From Sipunculus nudus (taxonomy: Eukaryota; Annelida; Sipuncula; Golfingiida; Sipunculidae): DNA of 64,000 nt. Location of the stretch: the NCBI GenBank assembly GCA_026874595.1, contig CM049306.1, positions 73,595,642 through 73,659,641 on the forward strand, read 5' to 3'. The notes under the pieces are model-generated. The model ran no database searches. It had not been told where the DNA came from and saw only the letters and a list, made by a program, of their open reading frames with translations. The translations under genes and the position numbers were made by a program. Shown piece by piece: positions 48,987 through 60,900 of this stretch (the first letter of the stretch is position 1; every line of letters starts with the position of its first letter).

Positions 48987-51900
48987 GCACAAAATGGCAG
49001 CATGTGATATTTAGCATTACCATGGGAAGTATTAATTCTTAATAATATATTCTTTGAAATCTAGTCACTTTCTGATAAAAAAAATACACAAGTAAAAGAG
49101 CAAAGACAGTACATCACTAATCTAAATACTATCATCTTAAGAAAACATTCTTTATCAAGTTGACAAGTATGTAAAACAAAAACATTAATCCAGTCACTGG
49201 AAGTCCATAAAACATTTGAAGTGTGTGATACACTTTGAATGAATGTGTTAAATTGTCACAATTCTTATTTCTTGGTGAAAAGTCTGTGATTGTAGATTGT
49301 TTGGAGCAAAGAGCATGTTGTAGCTTTGCATATGCAATTAGAAAGTCCAGGTTGAAACCATTTCAACAGTATGACTCGTTATGTAACAACTGTTAAATAA
49401 ACACTGTCTTGGTCTAGTGGGCATGTACCTGACAACCTGTGATGGGCCAGAGGGGCAGTAAGCTGTGGAGTATTAATCGATGAATGAGCAGGGCTTCCTT
49501 CCACTCTTAGTAGCCAAACAGGGCAATCTAGTCTGGGGTGATCTCTGACTTGAGCCGGTGCAGGCATATTAATCTAATTAGTATGCATGCATCCCAAGCT
49601 AAGTCTTGAGTCAAGTAGATTATAATCATTATTATGCAATGTTCACTTGTACACCTCTAAATTTGATTCATTTGTTTTGATTGTTATTATTAAAATTTAT
49701 GAATATTATTAATGAATAATTAAGAATTAATTTTATCTTAATAACTTTAAAAGCGCTATAAAGAAGGCTTACAAAATTACTGTAAGGAGATAGTTCAACC
49801 TTGAAAATCTGTGAAGTGCCCACATTAGCTCTGGAAAACTGCCCACTTTACAGAATATAGAGGTGCCAACATTAGCTAAACATAATAAAGAAAAACGGGA
49901 CTGCCCAAAAGTACCCACTTTATAGAGGTGCCCACTTTATAGAGGTGCCCACTAGGAGAGGTTCCACTGTATTTCTTCCTTTTAATATCCCTTTATTCGC
50001 ATGCTAACAAATGAAATTGATTTGAAGAGGTGATGGGGCAAAGAAACTTATGTCAAAATCTGGAATAAAATTAGGAACTTGATATGTCCGTAAACCCTAA
50101 ACATTAGGACATTTGAAACCTTCATACAAATAATCAGATTTTACGACTAACATCACAGGTAGGACATCGCACCTAGTGGACGTAGGAGTTGTGGGTCCCC
50201 AGTTCGAACCCCGTTGATGTCTATATGAAATCATCGTGAAATCTTGCCAGAAAACAAGAGATTCCCTCTAATGATTTAATGACAGGTTATGCTGTCTATC
50301 TAATAACATACCGTCTTTATCGTAACGACAACCTAATATCATTCAGTATAAATTGATACGAACAGACCTGAATCAATCTGTTAAAAAGAAAGCGTAACAT
50401 ACAAAATAAGGTTGTGAGCCTCTAAATACGTACTGATTCTGTCTTCATGCAAGCAAAGAGCCTGAAAACTGCACCGTCACCTCATTGAATCTTGAATTTA
50501 TACACAAATGTTGTGAACATTTCTTCTAAATCTTTGAGCTTAACCGCTGGACTATAAGTCGTTTCATAAGACACTCAAATCAACAACAGGCAAGTTGACA
50601 ATAAGGCAGGGTTATCGACGTTGAAAATGCTCACATAAACCAACTTACGCATGGACACACAGTCAGACCGCTTCTATTCTCACTACTATTATATTCATCA
50701 GGTATTTTGCACGAAGTCTTTATATCTTTCATACTAAACTATAAATAATGTATTTACAGGTACATGTGATTGACAACCTCTTTTAATATTACACACACCC
50801 ATATATATATAGCCTTTATATAGTGTACGTCGTATTCATGCTAACCGTGTGATTGTAAATCGTTATTCAGTCAAAATATAGACATTATCTTGCGTGGAAA
50901 CCCTGGCCTTAACGTAAATTCAATACACTGGACATGTGTACCACCCAGGAGGTTAAGGATCAATTATCGCGATATAGGATTCCGAATGTCACAGAAGAAT
51001 TAACTAAACTGAGACCGAAAACAAACGTGACCCTGCCAATCGTACCGTAACACGATGTTGTTCAGAGCCTATTCTCTGTCGACAATCGTTCCCTTGGAGA
51101 CTTCTGGATCGAAGAATGTCTATCAGTTTACCTGCAATGCCTGGGCAATCACCTGACGTCTGTTTGAAGTAATTTATACAGATGATTTCATTGAGTCCGG
51201 ACCTGGGCGTTTCATCTTAATGTGACACCTCTGTTCTTTTGGGCAAGACCACACCTGTAGTACAGGAACCATTGGATCAAAATCCAGGTCAGCCTTTCAA
51301 ATATAAGCGGGAACAAGTACAAAGCTCCATAAAAAAGTGTCAACCTTTACTTAAATATTGTGCAATAACAGCAGGGAGTGAATTCCAAAATTGTGTCGTA
51401 ATCTTATTCCTGCACTGCAACACAGATTTGACCTTTCAAGGGGATCCAAGAGAAAAATTAATATCACAAGTTCATCAAGGTTTAATTACTTATGGAAGCT
51501 CAGTACACAGTAGAACGCATTTTCTTGCTGACAGTGGGAATTTGTACCCCAGCCCCCATTTTTAGCACAGCTTACCGTAAGTCATTTGATCTATAGCGAT
51601 GGTCTTTTGTCCGCCCATCCGTTTTCCGTTAAAGGGGGCCGTCACATATCTAAAACGGAGCCCTACCCGACTTCTCTGCGAGCTCAAAAGGGACATTTTC
51701 GGCAGGAATCCGGCCGTTGTTTGCTCGAACACTGCGGGCTCCGCCGCGATTTATAGGGCTCCGACGACATTAGCAGGGCACCGTAACCTGTTCCAAAATC
51801 AACGATTTTCCAATGGCAAATTTTTGAGGTTGCAGACCTCGGAAACAGGTAGATTGCTCGCGCATATCGGCCATCATTCGACCGATATTCTGGCATCAAT

Positions 51901-54900
51901 CCGACGACTATGTCTTTCTAGAGAATTCCTGAAACGCGTGTTGTGCAAGACCTTATAGACTGTTCGAGAAGTGGAAAATTCCCGGCTTGGGGTGTGAAGG
52001 CATATAAAGGGGCTGCTTTTTAGAACCAGAGGGCAGACAGCAGAGCAGATTCCAGCGGACGCAGAAGCGTGTGTCAGATTCTAAGATCTTATCCGACGAA
52101 TGCGGCAATTATACATTTTCAAAGACTTTCTCCTGGATTTTATACATTTGGACTTCAGTTTACTTTCTGGATTATTACAAGAGCTTTACACCGGACTGTC
52201 ATTCTCAGAGAGGATACTTTTAAAGAACGTATCGTTGTGATGGTGTTGGTATCGAGGTACTGTACCATTATCTTTCTGTGTGATTGTATTGACTTGTTGC
52301 TATACCGCTTTTTTACTGTATAATTGTATTGATTTAGTGCATTGTATTGTTAGGGTTGTTTTAAGAATAAATTATAATTATTTTTTAACAAAAAAACACC
52401 GACTTCTTTATTCATTCCCCTAGACATTTCACGCTGCCTAGTGTTACAGAATCTGATTTTTTATCTCCGTTACAGAATTTGTGTTCATAACGCATACGTA
52501 ATCTGTTTATATTAGGTTCCGTAACAGTACTTTTAAAGTACTCGTGTACGAGTACTGAGTACTTTCAAAGTACTCGAGTACAGGGATGAGTACTTTTGCA
52601 CTTTTTTCAAAAGTACTCGAGTACGAGTACCGAGTACTCAAAATGTACTCATGAGTACTTAAATGAGTACTTTTTGTAACCAAACTTGTTTATTGATGTT
52701 ATTAAATTAAATATATTCTCAGAAAGTTAAAAATATTTTTATAAATTAAAACCAAGTACAAAATAACAAAATATACAATGCTGTGTTATGCTTAATCAAA
52801 ATACTGAGGCGAAATGCAAACTCTAGGGCATACAAACAGGCCATATACAGTTGGAATATATCAAAGCATTAACTTATTAAAGTAGACGGTTTGCATTGAA
52901 GAAACATCTAGTCTCGTAGGTTCTCAAAAATATATTTCTCAGCCAGGACAAGATAAAAAAATTACTTAATGTTGTATTATGCAAATTCAAAATAGTGGTG
53001 AGAATGTCCAGAAACTACAACATACAAAGTTACATAAATGTTAATTCATGAAATTATATTGTTAAAGAAAATCTCACTGGCATTGTATAAAGCATATAAC
53101 CATATGATAACAATATGTAATCAAATAATAATAACAATGATAACAATTATAATAATAATAATAACAACCATATGTTATTACTTATATAATATCAGCTTAT
53201 GAATAATATGTGGCTGTAGCCTAGTGCAGATATTTAATGACAATCGGTATATGTGAAAACAGTATAAAACAACATATCTGACAGACTGATCATGTCATTC
53301 ATCATATGTAATAATTTATGAGTATTAACAACAGTTACGTCAGTGATTATTACAACAAGGAATGAGGCAATAGTAATGCGAAATATAAATAGAATATTAC
53401 AGGTTTTCAAAGTTAGTAAGAGTAATATTGACAGACAAACAGACAGACAGTTTATTATTATAGTCACATGTAACATACATGATATAAACTTAATCATAGG
53501 CACATCAGTCAATTACCCAGCCCTCCTTGGGCTTATATGTCACCTCAAGTATAAAAACAATAAAGACTTGGTGATAGACTTTTAACAATAATAAACATCA
53601 TTAGAATATACGGGCTGGGCATGTTATAACAGATTAAGCGAAAAGTAAATCTTTCCTCTTGTTCAAAGAGCGGACAAATATTCAGCCAAAAACTTACAAC
53701 CACCATTCATTAAATAAACCAATTGATCTGTTTTATCAAGAAGAGTAAATTGTGCATAATTGCAGGACGCTTTATCAAATAGATTTGTTCGGAGTGTATT
53801 GTAAGCAGAACATTAAAAATGAAGTGTTTTTCATCTTCGACTTCCCCATCGCAGTGCTCTGTTTTGAATCTTATCACATGACGGGGATTTTGTATATCTA
53901 ATAATATATAATATTACAATTGATAGAAAAGAAATTTGAATTACTAATGGTTAAAGTACCCCTAGTAAAAGAATAATTGCTATCACTTTGCTATTACAAC
54001 TCTAGGCTAACACATCTGATGAATTGAGTGTTTGTTTGATTAGATTGATAGAGCATAATGAAGGGCCTAGTATAGTGTGATTAGTTAATGCTGTGTGCTT
54101 TCATGGTCCAGTGGGCACTGGACAGAAGGCTTTGGCTTGAGGTTAACCCCTGGTTCTCATTGTTGATTCATTAAGTAGGCTTGGTCACTAAACATTGGAG
54201 AAGTCCTTTGTGAGCATACACAGTATGTTTGGCAAGTTATTGTCAACTGATAGTAGAATGTGATGCGGAAGCCTATGCTGTAGCAGTTACGGGGTGTATG
54301 GTCTGATAGTCACAGCTTTTCATGGGTCAATCAGTTCACAGTCAACAGTTGAGTCTTAGTTGTGCCACAGACTTTGTACAGAGCTCATCAAAGACTGCAA
54401 TTCCCACTGAAAATCTGCTAAACCTACACTCACATTTAGTTTCATATTTAAATTAATTCAAGCTTGATTAGCCCAGGCCCCAGAGCACTGCTGAATTTAT
54501 GTTATGATGAACAGGTTCTGAGTATATTTATTTGTATTGAATTGTGGCAAATCTGAACTTTTTTTCTTTGGGATCTTTCAAAAATTAATTTTTTTCTCTT
54601 AAAATATAACTTCGTATAAATTTGCTATTTCAATGTTTTATTGAACACTAGGTTGTACTTATATTGCTGGAAACAAAGAATGCTGTACACATGCATGTAC
54701 ACATAAATTGCATGAATGTATTAATAATAAAATAGTTCAATTTATTAATATTTTATATTAAATACTAGATGTGTCGAAACGACACGAATGCCCCCGCCTG
54801 GGGCAAATAGGAAACATTTGTTAAATTTTGAAAAAGGTGTCGTATGGTCAAAAGTAGATCAACAAGGGCAAAATGCAAACTCGATCTGTAAAGGGTCATT

Positions 54901-57900
54901 ATCAAGCAACACAAAAAATCAGGCCAGTATCTGCAGGCATTGTGAAAAAAGTCCATACATGTGCATTTTCCATAAAAATTTCTGTCTTTCATGAAATTTT
55001 CTATGTTTAGGAGCCTAGGAGCCGTAAAACAATCAAAAGACGGTCAACCGGGACGAAACGTGAACCCGATCTGTAACTGTCATTATCTGCCCACATATAA
55101 AAAATCAGGGTGGTATCTGCAGGCGTTGAGGAAAAAAAGTCCGTACATATGCATTTGTTATGAAAATTTCTATTTTTCATGAAACTTTCTATGTTCAGGA
55201 GCCGTAAAACGGTCAAAAGTAGGTCAACCGGGACGAAACGCGAACTCGATCTGTAACTGGTCATTATCTGCCCACAAACCAAAAATCAGGCCAATATCCG
55301 CAGGTTTTGCGAAAAAAAAGTCCGTACATGTGTATTTGTCATGAAAATTTCTATTTTATATGAAGTTTTCTAAGTTTAGGAGCCGTAAAACGGTCAAAAG
55401 AAGGCCAACCGGGACGAAACGTGAACACATTCTGTGACTGATCATTATCTGCCTACACACCAAAAATAAGGCCAATATCTACAGGCATTGCGAAAAAAGT
55501 CCGTACATGTGTATTTGTCATGAAAATTTCTATTTTATATGAAGTTTTCTAAGTTTAGGAGCCGTAAAACGGTCAAAAGAAGGCCAACCGGGACGAAACG
55601 CGAACTCAATCTGTAACTGGTCTATATCTGCCCACACACCAAAAATCAGGCCAATATTTGCAGGCATTGCGAAGAAAAGTCCGTACAACTGTTTGATTTC
55701 GGAAGGACGGAAGGACGGAATGACGGACATGGATAAAACTATATGCCCCGGCCACTTTGTGGCGGGGGCATAAAAAGTGTTAGTATTAGTAAAGAAGCAA
55801 AGTAATAGTAGTAGTTATCAATGCTGTAATATTTTCAGTTATAGTTACAGATGGATTACTTTAAGTATATATGATATTATATATGTTATATATAATATAT
55901 ATCTTTCTATAATATTCTATATTAAACTATTACTAATATAATAAAATGAGATTAAAGTTTATTTAGAAAAATATGAAATACCCAAAAGTACTCATGAAGT
56001 TCTCATATGAGTACCGAGTACTTTCAAAGTACTCAAGTACAAGTACGAGTACTTTTGTGATTTTTAAAAAGTACTCGAGTACGAGTACAGAGTACTCAAA
56101 AAAGTATTCATGAAAACGAGTACTATGAGTACGAGTACTTTTGGACCCAACTCTGATGTGTATCTTGATATCACATAGCTCTTAATCATACACAAAACTG
56201 GTGGCGCCACCTGCCACCAATTTTGCACAGCGTCCTCCTGGTTGTCTTCTATGGGATAAAATCACTCATATACAAGTAGTGGTTTGACTTATCTGCCCTA
56301 AAATTTGCCTGTGTATACAACTTGGACAGCTTTCTGGATTTTGTGATAGGTGGGGCAACCTACACATTTCGGCTGCAGACATCCATGCTTATATGCAACA
56401 CACCTCACACTTATTTCCCCTTGCCACTCAATCCATGACTCACTTGACCCATCCCACTCTGGTTTCGGCTGATACACGTAGTCGCTTGTCGACTAACCGT
56501 ATTCTAGTTTTGCTGTAAATTCGGGGGGAGGTCGGCAGAGCTGTGCGGTTGCCGCATAGGCTCCTTACGATAATTGAATGACCCCTCCGTATCCTGCCCT
56601 ACTTATACAAAGCCGAACGGGCTTTGGGCGCGCTCCGTGCTGGTGTCAGGCCGCCGTCGGTTGGTTTCTTCGGGCTCCGGCCGGGCTCCTCCTGTCAACT
56701 CAGGAATTTGACCCATGGGGTATATATCCCCTGTAGTTTCAGATACTTTCAACAATCCTTGGTGCTAGAGAAGTCCTCTTGTCAGTGCTTAATACAAAGC
56801 CACGTCATCGTTGCCTTCTACACAGCATGCCACAGCAACGTAAACTCATCCTCCCGCAACGGCTCCGCCGTGCACGTATTGCAGATCTGCGGCTGCGGCT
56901 TGATCGACTGCACCTCCGCCAGCAGTGTGTGGTAGCTGTGCTCCTGGTTGAAGAGTTGTAGGAGGCCCATGCAAGACGACGCCGCCGGACTTGCTGGGTG
57001 AATCCCTGGTAGCAGCATTATGTTCTGCTTGGACAATATGACACCCTGATGCAAAAATTCTTGGCGAGTCACAGGTTTACTTCACGAACTACATGCGCAT
57101 GGAAGTTGAACTCTTCCATAAGATGCGTTGAGGTTGTTGCCCAGGATCTCTAAAGCTACGACATCCGCCCCCTGCTTAGCCCAAGACTTAAGTTGGCGGT
57201 GACGCTGCGGTTCTTGGCAACAGGGACCTCATACAATAGCCTTGTCTATTACTTTCGAATCGCGCACAAGATACCCTTGTTTGTGCCAGAAGTGTGCGAT
57301 GCAGTTGTGGAAGAATACAGATAAGAACAATTTGCAACATCATCAACCCCTGACGAGTGGCGAGACATTGCGGACAAGTTAGGTTCCAGATGGAACATTC
57401 CCCACTCCTGTGGTGGCCTCGATGGCAAGCACGTGGCAATACGCAAACCCCCAAAGGTTGAAGCCGGTACCACGGGCGCTCGTTTCCAGCACTTAAATGG
57501 CTTCGGCCAGGTTTAGGTATATTAAACCAAACAAAGCCAAGCGCATTACGAAGGGTGCCTAGTACTGCACAACATCATGCGAGCAAGGTACCCTAACCTC
57601 CAGAACGAAGAGCTGAACCAGGATGTGGATGGCGTGGTTGTGCCAGGATCATGGCGGGACGCCGGCATACTAGAAGACTGCCAGCAGGAAGAGACAATCG
57701 ACAGGGCCACGAGCTCAGACAGTACCTCATGCACTGTATTAATGGCAAAGCGCAGAGAATTCCTTGGCAGGAGGCAGCCATCCGGCTGGTTTAACATATA
57801 GATTTGAACTGTTATTTTGCAAGGATTATTTCACATGGACAGTTTAATAGTTGAAGTTTGCTGAACAAAATCAATATTTAGTATTGTTATTTTTACCAAG

Positions 57901-60900
57901 AACTTTTGAAAAAAAGAGTGGTATATGTAGAGTGTTAAAATAAAACTTTAGTTTGTACAAAAGTAATGTTCATGAAAAGAAGTGTTAGCATACTGTCCTG
58001 TCCAGTTGTATAATAAAGCTTTAAATATTTGTACTAAAAAATGCAAGACTTGTTTCTCTCAACCATAATTTTTTTACCACAGAAATACTGTCAAATGTAC
58101 AGAAATCTACGGAAACATGTCCAGAGCACACGATATACAAACTTAACATTATGTAACTGTGTCCAGTGTAACTATATAATCACGAATGTTCAGCACAGCA
58201 CTTTATCCTACTTCTGGCTACCGGGCGGCTGTTCCTCACGTTCCCTGGACATGTAGATTATAGCAGTAATAATTTTAAGTCACCAGTATTGAAACTTATA
58301 TCCGGGGTTTTCAGACCCGGGCTGTCCGGAGACCCCTGTTATAGGGCCTGCTTTTCTGCGCTTGTTAGTGGCATGTTGGGCTGTAACCATCCCGTGTGAG
58401 GTGTGGACTAGGGGCCGGCATGTTGGTCTTCTTAAATTAGATAAAAGAAACATTTTTGTATTTAACACTAAGCAGCAGTGCATGATGAAAAAGTGAAATG
58501 TTATAGGAAAGCAGGACTTGACACGTACAAAGGTAAGAAGGATAAGCAGATGAGAAAATTGCACCAATACTTACAACTCCTAGTGTTGCCTGCGGAGCAG
58601 GGGGCATCCATCCGATAAATGTTGCTGCTGTACTGGCCGTTCTCCTCCCAACATCTGGAATAAGCCTGGTTGCTGTATCTGTTGCGGTTACTGCTGCAGG
58701 GGTTAGGCGGGATGAGGGATTGTATAGAGTGAAGACTTGTTTAGGGGCGTGGCGCTCTGGAAGTGGCAATGAGTGGCCTGGGAGCGGTCTGCCGTGCACC
58801 CCTGGTTCTCTGGGAATCCACCGGAGAGCTGCCTCGAATGTGTCTCTCTGGTACTGTTGGAAGTGCGCAGACGGGTCCTTAAGGCATGTGGACGTAAGCC
58901 ACTGGCCCCATGCAGCCCTTTCATCCACCGGCTGTTGGGCCTCATTGGCAATGGTTTCCACCTGGAGGAGACCAAGAAAAATAGATCAATATTATTTTTC
59001 TAAAATAAAAGGGTACTGAAGTGTCAATGCAATTAATCATTAAATTCACAAAAGTAGAGAATAAATTTTTACCTCCTTCTGTGCCCTTTTCTCGTTCTTA
59101 TCGTACTCTTGCAAGAACTCGGTCAGGATATCGGCTATACTGGCAGTGGTGGGACCCTTCTTCTTTTTGGCTTTTAGGTCACCGGGACCTGACCGTTTCG
59201 TCCCACTTCCCGAGCTAATGGCGAAAGAACCATAAGGAGTCGACCAACCTGTCGACGTTCCGGCCACTACTTCTTCGTCTCCTGCCTCCTCAACCTCCTC
59301 CTCTTTATTTTCTGCTTCCACAGCGCCAGTGTTCGGACCTTGAAGCATAAGCAAAGGACAAACTTTTCATAATAGACATTGCATCTGCACAAAGAATGGA
59401 AGAACACATTTAACTTCCACTGGACAGAAAAAAAGAGGAAGGAGAAGGGAGGAATATTGAATCTCACCAAACTCAACTTTGAAAATGCTTACCGATCTCA
59501 GGTCCTGTGGCAGCCTTGTGATGCAGTTGGGGCAAGGAACTGATAGCGCTCCCGTTTCCACCGCTGTAGGCTTGTTAGCGACACTTTGCCACACTCTAAC
59601 CTGTCCTTCTTCAGCTTCACGTACTAGGTCCTGTGCGACTTGAACTTGAGAGTAATATCTTGAGCTGTGCACAATAAAAGGGAAAAAAACATTAAACATT
59701 TAATGTGAAGGGACACCTTATGTTCACTTTCGCAAAATACAAGTAAAACATATCATGTATCCTAACTATTCCAAGTAAAGGCAAAAACTTACGTTTAAGT
59801 CCCCACCCTCAACGTCTTACAGATTATTTTCAGTTTCGCCCTCTTCTTGTCTTTGATTTTGTTGTCATGGTTTCCCTTATCGTAGAAGAGTGGGTTGTTC
59901 CTGGTAGAAATCGGCAATGGCTTCTTCGAGCTTTGATTTCAACGGTGTCCCCTGGACCCCACTAGGTCCTTCTTGGTCGCTGTCATCTTCTTCTTCTGTC
60001 GCCACTTCAGCTTCCAGTTCTTGATCCGATGAAGCAGACTGTGCAGTGTTCTTTACTCTCAGACATCAGAAATATGTGTAAAAATTTTACATATATACTC
60101 GAGGCCCGGACGTCGGCGGACGTTTGGAAGGACGTCAGGCGGAGCCAACCCGGGCAGAGCAAACCAATTGACCATCAACCGAAACCCGAACGGCGCCCGC
60201 CATTATTTCGAGTGAGCTTCGCCCGACTCCCATTTGTTTACTAACGGCGACCGGGTGATTTTGGTCACGACTGTTCAAAGGGCACCGCCAAAGCCCATTA
60301 ATATGTGACAGGGTAGATTTTAAGCGTAAAAAAACAATAACAAAAAACGCTCGACTCCCTGGCGGGCTTGAAATTCGGCGACTTTCTAGCGATGTACAAA
60401 TTTCGCCGGAGGTTGTTGGATATGTTACACCGGCTTAGCAAGGTACTTAATAAATCGTTGGACCTACGAATCCGAAATTCTACACATAGTTAATTGTCCC
60501 AAGTTCTTCTTAAAAACCGAAAACTGAGTCCCTGCGACCTCATTCCTTAGATATATTAATAAACCTCCATTTGGGTCAATAGGGACAAAGGTCACATTTA
60601 AGGGTAAAAGGTCAATCAAAAAAAGCCATATGAACCTATCACGTTAATGCAGCTTGTGTTCTCGTTCAGAGTGAAGAGTTAAATGTTTACATTTTGTTCA
60701 TTTTGTTCGATTCGCAGTTGATTTCCGCCCGAACACTTTCAGAGTTGTTTATTATTCGTGAAATTGACGCCAGAGCGGCTCGCTGAATGAAGATCTTTGT
60801 ACTCTTAAGAAAGGGCTGCACGATGTTATCGATATATCTCGATACAGTGATTCGCATATTGCCTATCGCAATACACTTTTCAAATATCGATATTTTGTTA

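Larger units (their letters stand above)
56619..60296. mobile_element. PIF/Harbinger-type DNA transposon, degenerate
   Basis: A transposase remnant on the plus strand and a MADF-type accessory gene on the minus strand face each other, the two-gene layout known for PIF/Harbinger elements. Candidate terminal inverted repeats are GGGCTTTGG at 56619-56627 and CCAAAGCCC at 60288-60296. Flanking trinucleotides (AAC, ATT) do not form the expected 3-bp duplication, so the exact ends are uncertain. The GC content is clearly higher than in the surrounding intron. Confidence 0.65.

Noticed and set aside
50165-50235. Functional tRNA gene
   Set aside because: A and B boxes are present but the acceptor and anticodon stems do not pair properly; a SINE head is likelier.
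51599-51958. 119-aa ORF as a gene
   Set aside because: No domain or splice context; lies in the GC-rich LTR-like block and is also partly open on the other strand.
57188-57473. Minus-strand ORFs of 74-88 aa
   Set aside because: Antisense to the Harbinger transposase remnant.
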